A stretch of 64,000 bases of DNA from Pauljensenia sp018375675 (GTDB lineage Bacteria; Actinomycetota; Actinomycetes; Actinomycetales; Actinomycetaceae), in the NCBI GenBank assembly GCA_041432705.1, contig JAPWAE010000003.1, forward strand, positions 190,531 to 254,530, in the 5' to 3' direction. The first letter of the stretch is position 1; the number at the start of each line of letters is the position of its first letter. A program made the position numbers and the translations under genes. The notes below the pieces were generated by a model. That model saw nothing but the letters and a program-made list of their open reading frames with translations, was not told the DNA's origin and searched no databases. Shown here piece after piece: positions 46,519-54,836 of the stretch.

Positions 46519-46616
46519 GCACTGGGAAAGCCCCGGGCCACTCGGCCCGGGGCTTTCTTGTCACGTTCTCACGCTCACGCGCTCTCGGGGAACGTTGAGG
46601 TGTCGATGACGTAGCG
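46506..46616 (+). repeat. Direct repeat, left copy (tRNA-Gly end, terminator, adh end)
   Basis: About 110 bp: the tRNA-Gly 3' end, the hairpin terminator, a 15-base diverged piece (46558-46572), then the 3' end of an alcohol dehydrogenase gene in minus orientation. It is nearly identical to 47808-47916, apart from that diverged piece (13 bases there) and scattered substitutions. It continues smoothly into the real tRNA-Gly on the left and into the Abi gene on the right. Confidence 0.93.
46526..46557 (+). terminator. Terminator of tRNA-Gly
   Basis: A 14-bp perfect stem, GAAAGCCCCGGGCC (46526-46539) with its complement (46544-46557), loop ACTC, followed by TTG. Duplicated at 47828-47859. Confidence 0.92.
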
Positions 46617-46619
46617 ATA
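46575..46619 (-). pseudogene. 3' fragment of alcohol dehydrogenase gene
   Basis: Fourteen codons and the stop, reading YRYVIDTSTFPESA, identical in peptide to the C-terminus of the intact gene at 47875-48933 but with synonymous base changes (TAT for TAC, TCA for TCG). The upstream sequence is unrelated, so this is an orphan tail created when the Abi segment entered. Confidence 0.85.
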
Positions 46620-46629
46620 CAGCAGACAC

Positions 46630-47646
46630 TCACCGTGAAGACTGCCAATGCGCATCGATCAGAACCTCGCGCGGCATTTCCCCATATTTCTTTGGCGTCG
46701 CAATGCCGTACGCAAGCAACGGGTTTGCCTGCAACAAGGGCTCGATTCTCGTCCCCAACCAGTTTTCACAAATGCCTGCATTCTGCACAAAATGATGCAT
46801 CACTGCCAGGATCTTATAAATCGAACGCTCATCAAATGTTCGATAGTTTCGCTTAATCCTATTTGCAATATTTCGATTAAGCGCAGGCGCATCCGACACA
46901 GTAATATTCCAAAGCCTATTGAAGTGCGAACAGCGATTTCGCAAATAGACGAACGATCGAACTTGGGAGGGAAAATGACTTCGCGACATACTAAGCGGGG
47001 CTGCGACAATCGAATCTAAAACGTGAGATTCCCCTGACGCCTGAATCATACGCGACAGTGTTCCAAAGCTAAGGACCTCAACAGCAACCCATATAGGCAT
47101 CCTGTCGTAGGCTTGAGGAAGATACGCTGTTCCAGACTTAATCTCATCACGATAGTGCACAACGAACTGATCGTTACTTCGATCCAGGTCGGACAGTATG
47201 CGCTCCTGCACTGGCTCTTCTTTAGAGCACGACGGGGGTTGACTAAAACCTTTACCATGAGCATAAGAGGCAACGGGAGCAAAGTGCTCCGCGTAATGGT
47301 ACGCAAATCGATTTCGCAGGAAGATTTCACATGAGGCTAGCAACATAGAGCACTCATGACTGAGTAGACGCTCCATCTCATACAGCCGATAGACAGCACC
47401 AAAGCTCGTGCCGTCAATGAAGGAATCGTCTTGATGCTCCGGATCGAGCTGCCAATAACGAAAATAGCCGGATAGGCGATAGTAGTTGACACGCGACAAG
47501 ATCGCTATAGCTTCTACCTCATCCTCAATGAGCATGCCACGACGCTTTAGTAGATCAAGCTGCTCGGGGTATGTCAGCCGAACTTTACCGACTTCTAGAC
47601 TCACTTCAGGCTTCCTTGCATAAAATGGCCCCGGCCATTTGTGCAT
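46630..47646 (-). CDS. Abi_2 family abortive-infection protein (AbiD/AbiF-like)
   Basis: A 338-residue protein of the Abi_2 family (PF07751). The N-terminal KVRLTYPEQLDLLKRRGMLI and AIAILSRVNYYRLSGYFRYWQ, the central YEMERLLSHECSMLLASCEIFLRN and the HEPN-type RX4H motif R236-NRCS-H241 in FVYLRNRCSHFNRLW are family marks; HEPN proteins of this class are RNases that stop phage growth by cutting RNA in infected cells. The start ATG at 47646 is the best fit to family length; there is no Shine-Dalgarno. An 8-bp dyad (47623-47640) covers codons 3-8. The gene is AT-rich against the chromosome and lies alone between direct repeats, clear signs of transfer. Confidence 0.9.
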   Translation of the reverse strand: MHKWPGPFYARKPEVSLEVGKVRLTYPEQLDLLKRRGMLIEDEVEAIAILSRVNYYRLSGYFRYWQLDPEHQDDSFIDGTSFGAVYRLYEMERLLSHECSMLLASCEIFLRNRFAYHYAEHFAPVASYAHGKGFSQPPSCSKEEPVQERILSDLDRSNDQFVVHYRDEIKSGTAYLPQAYDRMPIWVAVEVLSFGTLSRMIQASGESHVLDSIVAAPLSMSRSHFPSQVRSFVYLRNRCSHFNRLWNITVSDAPALNRNIANRIKRNYRTFDERSIYKILAVMHHFVQNAGICENWLGTRIEPLLQANPLLAYGIATPKKYGEMPREVLIDAHWQSSR

Positions 47647-47807
47647 GTGCGCAGTGAAACTATCACAACGCCAGAGGCCTGGCCGGGGGTCTGTCAAGAT
47701 GACAGAGTACACGACGTAACGAGGTGACACAACCAGCATCCAGAAAATCTCAAGTGATCTCAACCACTAGACATCCATCTTAGCGACCGACGCAAATCAC
47801 AAGCACA

Positions 47808-47916
47808 GTCATCCGCTCCAGAACTGGGAAAGCCCCGGGCCACTCGGCCCGGGGCTTTCGCGTTACCCGATCGCTCACGCGCTCTCGGGGAACGTCGAGG
47901 TGTCGATGACGTAGCG
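47808..47916 (+). repeat. Direct repeat, right copy
   Basis: Second copy of the junction at 46506-46616. It begins with GTCATCCGCTCCA, the severed tRNA-Gly 3' end, holds the same hairpin, and ends inside the intact alcohol dehydrogenase gene. Confidence 0.93.
47828..47859 (-). terminator. Terminator of the alcohol dehydrogenase gene
   Basis: Same 14-bp stem as 46526-46557, here 16 bp after the adh stop on the minus strand. In the ancestral arrangement one hairpin would have served both the tRNA and adh. Confidence 0.8.
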
Positions 47917-48933
47917 GTAGCGCACGCGCGAATCCACGATGTTGTCGTAAGCCTGCGTGATCTCCTCGCCGGTGATCATCTCAACCTGCGGGATGACGCC
48001 GTGCTCAGCGCAGAAGTCGAGCATCTCCTGGGTTTCGGCGATGCCGCCGATCTGGGAGCCCGCGAAGGACTTGCCGCCGTTGACGAAGGCGCGCAGCGGC
48101 AGGGAGACGGGCTCGGTTGGCAGACCCACATCGACGAAGACGCCGTAGGGGCGCAGGGCGGCCATGTAGCCGGCGTAGTCGAGGCCGTCGGCGGAGACGG
48201 TGCACAGGATGAGGTCGAAGGAGCCGCGCAGGGAGTCGAGCACGCCTTCCTCGCTGGTGGCGTAGAAGTGGTCGGCGCCGAAACGGCGGGCATCAGCTTC
48301 CTTGGAGCGACCGTGAGAGATGACGGAGACGTCCGCGCCCATGGCCTTGGCAATCTGCACACCCACGTGTCCGAGGCCGCCCATGCCGAGGATGGCGACG
48401 CGCGAGCCGGGGCCCACGTTGTAATGCTTGAGCGGCGAGTAGGTGGTGATGCCGGCGCACAGGAGGGGCGCGCAGGCGGAGAAGTCGAGGGATTCCGGCA
48501 CGTGCAGCGCGAAGTCCTCGCGCACGGTGAAGCCGCGAGAGTAGCCGCCGGTCGTCGGGTTACCCTCGGCGTCGGCGCGGTAGGTCCACAGGGTGCCGGG
48601 CGTCGAGGTGCACCACTGCTCGTAGTCGGATTCGCACATCTCGCACGTGCCGCAGGAGCCAACCATACAGCCCACGCCCACTCGGTCCCCCACCTTGAAC
48701 TTGGTGACGCCGGGGCCGACCTTGGCGACGGTGCCGACGAACTCATGGCCGGGCACGAGCGGGTAGGACACTGGACCCCACTCGCCGCGGGCGGCGTGGA
48801 TATCGGAGTGGCAGATGCCCGCGTAGGCGACGTCGAAGTAGATCTCCCCCTCACCGGGTTCACGAATGTCGATCTGCAGGGGGTGGAACTGGGTGGTGGC
48901 GTCGTCACAGCCGTAGGCGATCACGCTGGGCAT
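47875..48933 (-). CDS. NAD(P)-dependent zinc alcohol dehydrogenase (CAD type)
   Basis: A 352-residue medium-chain dehydrogenase. Catalytic zinc ligands are in AGICHSDIHAARGEWG (Cys40) and VPGHEFVG (His62, Glu63); the structural zinc loop has CGTCEMCESDYEQWC with four Cys. The cofactor fold is VAILGMGGLGHVGVQIAKAMGADV. The sequence type matches the YahK/YjgB or cinnamyl-alcohol dehydrogenase branch that reduces aldehydes with NADPH; the exact substrate is open. ATG start with a GGAG upstream. Its 3' end was duplicated by the Abi insertion. Confidence 0.93.
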   Translation of the reverse strand: MPSVIAYGCDDATTQFHPLQIDIREPGEGEIYFDVAYAGICHSDIHAARGEWGPVSYPLVPGHEFVGTVAKVGPGVTKFKVGDRVGVGCMVGSCGTCEMCESDYEQWCTSTPGTLWTYRADAEGNPTTGGYSRGFTVREDFALHVPESLDFSACAPLLCAGITTYSPLKHYNVGPGSRVAILGMGGLGHVGVQIAKAMGADVSVISHGRSKEADARRFGADHFYATSEEGVLDSLRGSFDLILCTVSADGLDYAGYMAALRPYGVFVDVGLPTEPVSLPLRAFVNGGKSFAGSQIGGIAETQEMLDFCAEHGVIPQVEMITGEEITQAYDNIVDSRVRYRYVIDTSTFPESA

Positions 48934-48984
48934 GAGAACTCCTTTGTCCGGTCAATTGGGTTGCTAGAAGCATACTCCAGAAAC

Positions 48985-49011
48985 AAAAACCCCGGCGCGT
49001 GGGCGCCGGGG
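48985..49011 (-). terminator. Terminator of tRNA-His
   Basis: A 9-bp stem CCCCGGCGC (48990-48998) with GCGCCGGGG (49003-49011), loop GTGG, and five T on the minus strand (48985-48989). Confidence 0.9.
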
Positions 49012-49014
49012 CGG

Positions 49015-49091
49015 TGGGGTGGCTGACGGGACTCGAACCCGCGACGTCCTGGACCACAACCAGGTGCTCTACCAACTGAACTACAGCCACC
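49015..49091 (-). tRNA. tRNA-His (GTG)
   Basis: Minus strand GGTGGCTG acceptor with the extra G-1 typical of tRNA-His, paired to CAGCCACC. Anticodon loop TTGTGGT gives GTG. CCA encoded at 49015-49017. Confidence 0.95.
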
Positions 49092-49181
49092 ATCGCGTCG
49101 CCGCGAAGGCAACGGGTAGAGTCTAGCACTACCCACCCGAGCTTGGAAACTCGAGCACTGCCCTCACGGCGGTGGCGTGCA

Positions 49182-50099
49182 TCACCAGTGGGCGCGAGCG
49201 GAGATCGCGTCGGCGAAGTTGCCGAGCGCGCCGGGGGTGGCAGCCAGGTAGAGGTCGGCGTCCACGAGGGAGACCTCCATGACCAGGAAGGAGCCCTTGC
49301 CGTCGGGGACCAGGTCCACACGGTTGAAGAGGAACTGCTCGTCGTGACCCAGGCGCGAGCGCACGTAGCCGTGCAGGACGCGGCGGATCTCCTCGCCCCA
49401 CTTCCACGCGACGGAGTCGGCGGCCTCGGCGGTCACCACGGCCTCGTGGACGGCAGCGTCGCTGACCGACGCGGGGTGCAGGGCGGAGCGCTTCTCGACG
49501 GCGTGGGAGACCAGGCCGTTGAAGAAGACGAGCGAGATCTCGCCGTGCAGGTCGATCTCCTCGACGTAGCGCTGAATCATGACGGAGCGCCCCTCGCCGA
49601 GCAGGCCCTGGACCTGGCGCATGGCAGCCTGGCGCTGGCGCGTGTCGACGGTCGTGTAACGGCCGATGTCGCGCACGCCGGAGGACACGGCGGGCTTGAC
49701 GACGAACTCGCCGAAGGCCGGGAAGCGCGTGTGGATCTGGTGCTTAGACAGGTTCTGCTCGGGCTCCAGCCAGTTCGTGGGAATCGTGGGCATGCCCAGG
49801 GCGGCCAGTTCCTTGAGGTAGTGCTTGTCTGTGTTCCAGTTCAGCACGTCCGCGGAGTTCTGCACGCGACTCAGCTGCTTCGTCCACTCCAGGAACGCGG
49901 CGCGGTCGCTCGCGTAGTCGGACACGGAGCGCACGACGACCATGCCAGCCTCGGACCAGTCGACGTCGGGGTCGTTCCACACCTTGATCTGGGGGTCGCA
50001 CCCGCGCGCCGCCAGCTCGTCGAGCAGACCTTCCTCGCCTTTGAAGAGGTTGGGCATGGACTTGCAGGTCACCAGGGTGACTTTGGGATGGGCCGTCAT
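49182..50099 (-). CDS. ATP-grasp protein, DcsG-like
   Basis: A 305-residue ATP-grasp enzyme. Residues 6-20 (KVTLVTCKSMPNLFKGEEG), VVVRSVSDYASDRAAFLEW (about 54-72), VLNWNTDKHYLKELAALGMPTIPT (85-108), the ATP-binding GEFVVKPAVSSGVRDIGRY and RYVEEIDLHGEISLVFFNG, and the metal-site RVDLVPDGKGSFLVMEVSLVDADLYL agree with the DcsG/RimK-like group that joins amino acids or forms D-cycloserine. No obvious partner for cycloserine synthesis lies nearby. It sits 53 bp downstream of ddl in the same direction, so it may act on a related D-amino-acid or peptide substrate. Function open. Confidence 0.8.
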   Translation of the reverse strand: MTAHPKVTLVTCKSMPNLFKGEEGLLDELAARGCDPQIKVWNDPDVDWSEAGMVVVRSVSDYASDRAAFLEWTKQLSRVQNSADVLNWNTDKHYLKELAALGMPTIPTNWLEPEQNLSKHQIHTRFPAFGEFVVKPAVSSGVRDIGRYTTVDTRQRQAAMRQVQGLLGEGRSVMIQRYVEEIDLHGEISLVFFNGLVSHAVEKRSALHPASVSDAAVHEAVVTAEAADSVAWKWGEEIRRVLHGYVRSRLGHDEQFLFNRVDLVPDGKGSFLVMEVSLVDADLYLAATPGALGNFADAISARAHW

Positions 50100-50151
50100 A
50101 GTGTTCTTTCTGTCGTGGGGATGAAGGATGAACGAGGTCGTGGCTGGGAAC

Positions 50152-51288
50152 TCACCGCAGGCCGAGCGGGCGCTGCGCGGCCTCGGTCAGCAGTTCGGTC
50201 AGCAGATCCGGGTAGGACAGGCCCGCGGCGGCCCACATCTGCGGGTACATCGAGATGGGCGTGAAACCGGGCATCGTGTTGACTTCGTTGATGATGACGG
50301 TGTCGGTCGCCTCGTCGAGGAAGAAGTCGACGCGCGCCAGGCCCTCGCACTCGAGGGCGTCGAAGGCACGCCACGCGGTCTCGCGGATGCGATCGGCGTA
50401 TTCGGGGGTGACGTCGGCCGGGCAGGACAGGCCGACGACGTCGTCCACGTACTTGTGCTCGTAGTCGTAGAACTCGCCCTCGGGGACGACGATCTCGCCC
50501 AGGGGCGCGGTGCCGCTACGCCAGTCGGAGCGCGAGCCGAGGACGCCGCACTCAACCTCGCGGCCGGAGATCGAGGCCTCGACGATGATGCGCGGGTCGT
50601 GGTTCGCGGCCTCCTTAATCGCCACGGGCAGATCCTCGCGGCAGGTGACGCGCGAAATGCCGACCGAGGAGCCGGCGCGGCAAGGCTTGACGAAGACGGG
50701 GAAGCCCAGGCGCTCGATGCGATCCATGCAGGCGGTGGCGTCGGCGTCCCACTGGCGGGCGGTGACCAGCTCCCACTGGCCCACGTCGATGCCGGCGGCG
50801 GCCAGGACGGTCTTGGTGAGATGCTTGTCCATGGACACGGCCGAGGAGGTCACGCCACAGCCCACGTAGCGCACACCGGCCATCTCGAAGAGACCCTGGA
50901 TGGTGCCATCCTCGCCGTAGGGGCCGTGCAGGAGCGGGAACACGATGTCCACGTGGCCCAGGTCCTCCACGCCGACGACGCGCGAGTCCGGGGCGTCCGG
51001 GTCGCCCTCGTAGGTGAGCTCGACGAGGTTGCCCTCGCCCGGGGTGAGAGCGACGCGGGTCGATCCGGCGGTGACGGACTGGCCCTTCCCGTCCTTAAAT
51101 TCCAGCGCCGACGGGTCATCGGCGACGCGCACCCACTGGCCGTCGCGCGTGATACCCAGCGGGATCACATCCCACTTGGTGCGGTCGATAGCGGTCAGGA
51201 TGCCGGCGGCCGTCGAGCACGAGATCTCATGCTCGGAGGAGCGCCCACCGAAGACGATGAGGACGCGAGGACGAGAAATTGCAGTCAT
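50152..51288 (-). CDS. ddl: D-alanine--D-alanine ligase
   Basis: A 378-residue ATP-grasp ligase making D-Ala-D-Ala for peptidoglycan. The N-terminal VLIVFGGRSSEHEISCSTAAG, PLLHGPYGEDGTIQGLFEMAG, the PCRAGSSVGISRV lid and RVDFFLDEATDTVIINEVNTMPGFTPISMYP are signature segments. The Tyr in the omega loop (KYVDDV region) fits a Tyr-type Ddl making D-Ala-D-Ala, not D-Ala-D-Lac. It lies between gpsA and the DcsG-like ATP-grasp gene. Confidence 0.96.
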   Translation of the reverse strand: MTAISRPRVLIVFGGRSSEHEISCSTAAGILTAIDRTKWDVIPLGITRDGQWVRVADDPSALEFKDGKGQSVTAGSTRVALTPGEGNLVELTYEGDPDAPDSRVVGVEDLGHVDIVFPLLHGPYGEDGTIQGLFEMAGVRYVGCGVTSSAVSMDKHLTKTVLAAAGIDVGQWELVTARQWDADATACMDRIERLGFPVFVKPCRAGSSVGISRVTCREDLPVAIKEAANHDPRIIVEASISGREVECGVLGSRSDWRSGTAPLGEIVVPEGEFYDYEHKYVDDVVGLSCPADVTPEYADRIRETAWRAFDALECEGLARVDFFLDEATDTVIINEVNTMPGFTPISMYPQMWAAAGLSYPDLLTELLTEAAQRPLGLR

Positions 51289-51338
51289 GGGTCCAAGACT
51301 ACCGCGCGGGAGGCGTTCGGTGCCCGCGTGCGCGGCGT

Positions 51339-52358
51339 TTAGACCAGCTCGATCTTCCAGCCGTCCATCTTCTGCGGGCGCGCAAGCAGCATGCGGCCCA
51401 TGTCCTCGATGCTCGCGCGTCCCTCGACGACCTCGACGACGGCGCCCGTAATCGGCATGTCGACGCCGACGGAGGCCGCGACCTGGAGGATCGGCGACGC
51501 CGACGCGACGCCCTCAACGACGCCCGGGGACAGAGCGAGGGCCTCGGCCAGTCCCATGCCGGAGCCGAGGCGGTGACCGAGGGAGAAGTTACGCGACAGG
51601 CGCGAGGAGCATGTGGCGACGAGGTCGCCGATGCCGGACAGGCCCGCAAAGGTTGCGGGGTCCGCACCGAGGGCGGTGCCCAGGCGCGTCATCTCCGCCA
51701 GGCCGCGCGTGATGAGGGTCGAGCGCGTGTTGATGCCCAGGCCCATGCCTTCGGCCGCGCCGATCGCGACCGCGATGACGTTCTTCGTGGCGCCCGCCAT
51801 CTCCGTACCGACGACGTCGGTGGACACGTAGGGGCGGAAGTAGGAGTTGTGGCAGGCCTTCGCGATCTCCTTGGCCAGCTCCACGTCGGTTGCAGCCACG
51901 ACCGTCGCCGTGGGCTGGCGCTGCGCGATCTCGCGCGAGAGGTTCGGGCCGGACAGGACGGCGATGCGGCCACTCGGTACACCCGAGGCCTCGGAGATGA
52001 TCTCGTCGACGCGCTTGAGGGAGCCGAGCTCCAAGCCCTTGGCCAGGGACAGCAGGGCGACGTCTGGGGCGAAAGACTCGCGCGCGGCGCTCAGGGTGGC
52101 GCGCACGGCCTTGACGGGTACGGCCACGACAACGAGCTCGCGGCCGGCGACGGCCTCGGCGATGTCGGTGGTCGCGCTGATGCGCTCCGACAGGGCGATC
52201 CCCGGGAGGTAGGTCGGGTTCTCTCCCCCATTGATGAACGAGATCGTGTCGGCGTTACGCCCCCACATCGTCACGCTCACGCCCGCGTCGGCGAGCACCT
52301 GCGCGAATGTCGTTCCCCATGCGCCCGTTCCCAGCACGGCTGCTGTTGTCATACTCAT
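51339..52358 (-). CDS. gpsA: Glycerol-3-phosphate dehydrogenase [NAD(P)+]
   Basis: A 339-residue GpsA, which reduces dihydroxyacetone phosphate to sn-glycerol 3-phosphate for phospholipid synthesis. The Rossmann motif AVLGTGAWGTTFAQVLADAG, LSLAKGLELGS, VLSGPNLSREIA, GATKNVIAVAIGAAEGMGLG and LAEMTRLGTALGADPATFAGLSGIGDLVATC are diagnostic. The ATG at 52358 follows GGGAGGT; a second ATG lies two codons on. It starts the gpsA-ddl-ATP-grasp run. Confidence 0.96.
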   Translation of the reverse strand: MSMTTAAVLGTGAWGTTFAQVLADAGVSVTMWGRNADTISFINGGENPTYLPGIALSERISATTDIAEAVAGRELVVVAVPVKAVRATLSAARESFAPDVALLSLAKGLELGSLKRVDEIISEASGVPSGRIAVLSGPNLSREIAQRQPTATVVAATDVELAKEIAKACHNSYFRPYVSTDVVGTEMAGATKNVIAVAIGAAEGMGLGINTRSTLITRGLAEMTRLGTALGADPATFAGLSGIGDLVATCSSRLSRNFSLGHRLGSGMGLAEALALSPGVVEGVASASPILQVAASVGVDMPITGAVVEVVEGRASIEDMGRMLLARPQKMDGWKIELV

Positions 52359-52422
52359 CGAGACCTCCCTGTCGAGGCCATTCTACTAGGATTGAAACAA
52401 CCGACCCGCACCAGGAGGAACT

Positions 52423-53067
52423 GTGTCTCACCGTCGAGCCCTCGCCGCGAGCGCGGCCGCCTCACTGCTCCTGTTGGGTGCGTGTGTGCCCGGAGCCCCA
52501 ACGAACGTGCCTCAGTCAGCCGAGGCCTCATCGAGCGCCTCCTCCCCCGAGGCGTCTGCGACCGCGAGCGCGGCGCCCGAGACAACGCCGACGCCAGAGC
52601 CTGGTCTGGATGCAACCAAGCCGATCAACGCCGACAACTGGATGTCGAGCGTGGAGGGGTTACCTCCAGTGCGCTCGGATGACCCGACGAAGGCGCTGGC
52701 ACTGACGGGGATTCGCGCGGCGACGCACGAGGGTTTCACGCGGGTCGTGCTGGAGTTCGCTGGCAAGGGCACGCCGGGAGTGCGGAGTGCGGCATGGACG
52801 GATGAGGCAGTGGAACAGGGCCGAGGCCTGCCGATCCAGGTCGAGGGGCAAGCAGTCTTGGATCTGGTCATTGACGGCACGCCGATGACTGCGACCGAGA
52901 ATCCCTACCCAAGCGGCATGCACACGCGCGCCGGTGACCTGGACGTCGTCTCGGACGGCACCTTCGAGGACAACACGCACGTCGTCATCGGGGCGCCGGC
53001 CGCGCGCCAATTCCAGATCGGATTCTTGTCCGACCCGGTGCGCATGGTCATCGATGTCCGCGACTAG
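52423..53067 (+). CDS. AMIN-like domain lipoprotein
   Basis: A 214-residue predicted lipoprotein: signal peptide with lipobox LLGAC (Cys21), then a Ser/Pro/Ala/Glu linker (30-65) and a C-terminal beta domain (LALTGIRAATHEGFTRVVLEFAGKG, VIGAPAARQFQIGFLSDPVRMVIDV) of the AMIN-like type found on actinobacterial surface proteins. The GTG start has AGGAGG five bases upstream. Its last codons overlap the 3' end of the convergent acyltransferase gene by 4 bp. Probably binds a cell-wall component, by analogy. Confidence 0.85.
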   Translation: MSHRRALAASAAASLLLLGACVPGAPTNVPQSAEASSSASSPEASATASAAPETTPTPEPGLDATKPINADNWMSSVEGLPPVRSDDPTKALALTGIRAATHEGFTRVVLEFAGKGTPGVRSAAWTDEAVEQGRGLPIQVEGQAVLDLVIDGTPMTATENPYPSGMHTRAGDLDVVSDGTFEDNTHVVIGAPAARQFQIGFLSDPVRMVIDVRD

Positions 53068-53837
53068 CCCTTCTTGCGGGCTTTCTTCGCCTTCTTGGCC
53101 TTCTTCGCGAGTTCTTCTTCCCACCAGGGGCCGGCCTGCGTGGTGGGGTCCCACACCTGCTCGGGGACGGGCAGACCACGCAGCTTGCCCACGCCCGCGC
53201 GCACGGCATCACTGATGCGCTTGGTCGCCTCGTTGACGGCCTCGTGATCCTGTGAGCCGGCGGGGCTCATGAGGTCCGACAGGTCGACGGGCTCGCCGAA
53301 GTGGTACGAGACGTGCCGGCCCGGTCGCATGTCGATGCCCTTGGCGTTGTACGGGGCCATGATGTCCTGCGGTCCCCACTGCGAGACGGGGATGACGGGC
53401 ACGCCCGTGTCGAGGGCCAGGCGGGCGGCACCCGACTTGAACTCCATGGGCCACTGGTCGGGGTCACGCGTGAGAGTGCCCTCGGGAAAGATGCCGACAA
53501 CCTCGCCGGCTTTCAGGGCCTCGCGGGTGGGTGCCAGGACGGCCGAGGGGTTGGAGTCGCGGTTGACGGGAATCAGGCCCATTCCCTTGATGATCCAGCC
53601 GAACACCGGCACGGAGAACATCGACTTCTTCGCCAGGAAGCGCACGGCGGTGTCGCGCTTCATGAAGTACCAGCACAGGCACAGCGGGTCCACGTTGGAC
53701 AGGTGGTTGGGCACCAGGAGGAAGCCGCCCTCGGCGGGCAGATTCTCTTCGCCCGTCACGGTGAACTTGATCCAGGGCGTCATGATGGGCGTCAGGACGC
53801 CCTTGGCGAAGGTGTAAAAGCCGGAGACAGCACTCAT
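53064..53837 (-). CDS. plsC: 1-acyl-sn-glycerol-3-phosphate acyltransferase
   Basis: A 257-residue PlsC-type acyltransferase that makes phosphatidic acid. Motif I is NHLSNVDPL (HX4D), motif II LGLIPVNRDS-like (KGMGLIPVNRDSNPS), motif III FPEGTLTRD and motif IV VPVIPVSQWG. A basic Lys-rich tail (AKKAKKAKKARKKG) ends it. It is the third gene after murA and the diacylglycerol-kinase-like gene, so the unit mixes cell-wall and lipid functions. Confidence 0.93.
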   Translation of the reverse strand: MSAVSGFYTFAKGVLTPIMTPWIKFTVTGEENLPAEGGFLLVPNHLSNVDPLCLCWYFMKRDTAVRFLAKKSMFSVPVFGWIIKGMGLIPVNRDSNPSAVLAPTREALKAGEVVGIFPEGTLTRDPDQWPMEFKSGAARLALDTGVPVIPVSQWGPQDIMAPYNAKGIDMRPGRHVSYHFGEPVDLSDLMSPAGSQDHEAVNEATKRISDAVRAGVGKLRGLPVPEQVWDPTTQAGPWWEEELAKKAKKAKKARKKG

Positions 53838-53887
53838 GGCTTCATTCTACGGGGAGCGCTGCGCCGGCGCGCTGGCCCACACGGACC

Positions 53888-54832
53888 TCACACCAGGACG
53901 GACACGACCCCGGGGGCAACGTCGACGGTGAAGGGGATCGAGGCGATGCGGTCACCATCCGCCATGGCGATCATGCCTGCGGGGGCGGCGAAGGAGACGA
54001 CCCGGGCGCTTTCCACCTCGATAGCCGGGTGTGCCTTCGCGCGGCCGGCGACGACGCGGGCGAGCACGGGCAGGGCGCGAGATAGCGGCAGGGGGCCGAC
54101 GTGGCACACCTCGAGGACGCCGTCGCTCATGTCGGAGGATTCCACCAGGGTGATGCCGCCGCCGAAACGCCCGGAGTTGGACACCGACGCGATCCAGCCG
54201 CTCATGTTGCGCTCGACCCCGTCCACGGTCGCCACGATCTCAGTGGGTTCGTGCGAGGCCAGGGCCGCGAAGGCTCCGTAGCCGTAGGCCAGCGGGCCCG
54301 AGGTCAGCGACGATTCGTTGGCCAGGATGTTCGCGCGCGCATCCAGGCCGATCGAGACAATGCCGAGAGCCAGACGCACACCGTCACGCGAGCGCACCCA
54401 CATGCCATCCAGGGGACGCACCCGAGAGGCCAGCCAATCGGAGGAGTCGGCCCCGGCCTCGTCGGAAGAAAAACCCAGAGGAGCCAGGGAACGAGCGCGC
54501 ACCAGCGGGTCCGTGCCGATCCCCAGCGCGCGGCACAGGTCGTTGCCACGCCCGCCCGGCATGGGAACGAAGATCGCGTCGGACTCGTGACACCCGCGCG
54601 CCACCGCGCCCAGGTACCCGTCCCCGCCCAGAGCCGCGACGAAGGATCCGGACGCGACCTCGCCGGCGATCGCCGCCGGGTCGTCGCCGGGCGTCGTCAG
54701 GCGAACCGCGACCTCCCAGCCGCCGCCGCGCAGGATGCGCACGATGCGCGGCCCCAGGCGCACGCTGCGCCCGCCCGCCGACATCGACGAGACGAGCAAC
54801 AAAATGCTGCGACGCACGCCCGACGCGGCCAT
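53888..54832 (-). CDS. Diacylglycerol kinase family (DagK-like) lipid kinase
   Basis: A 314-residue protein of the DagK/YegS fold. ALGGDGYLGAVARG (GGDG-type nucleotide loop) and PMPGGRGNDLCRALGI match the catalytic domain; the second half is the beta-rich lid (IVSIGLDARANILAN, SVSNSGRFGGGITLVESSDMSDG). It phosphorylates diacylglycerol or a related lipid. The ATG at 54832 begins 4 bp after the murA stop; an ATG at 54865 would overlap murA. The 13-mer at 54450-54462 is inside the coding region and encodes DEAGA. Confidence 0.85.
   Translation of the reverse strand: MAASGVRRSILLLVSSMSAGGRSVRLGPRIVRILRGGGWEVAVRLTTPGDDPAAIAGEVASGSFVAALGGDGYLGAVARGCHESDAIFVPMPGGRGNDLCRALGIGTDPLVRARSLAPLGFSSDEAGADSSDWLASRVRPLDGMWVRSRDGVRLALGIVSIGLDARANILANESSLTSGPLAYGYGAFAALASHEPTEIVATVDGVERNMSGWIASVSNSGRFGGGITLVESSDMSDGVLEVCHVGPLPLSRALPVLARVVAGRAKAHPAIEVESARVVSFAAPAGMIAMADGDRIASIPFTVDVAPGVVSVLV
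54450..54462 (-). repeat. Window-wide 13-mer inside the DagK-like gene
   Basis: Exact copy, sense for the gene, read as GAC GAG GCC GGG GCC. The residues fall in a loop (SSDEAGADSS) not conserved in the family as I know it. Confidence 0.85.
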
Positions 54833-54836
54833 GATC

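Noticed and set aside
46500..47920. Integrase-carrying island
   Set aside because: The insert holds only the Abi gene; no integrase or transposase frame exists between the repeats.
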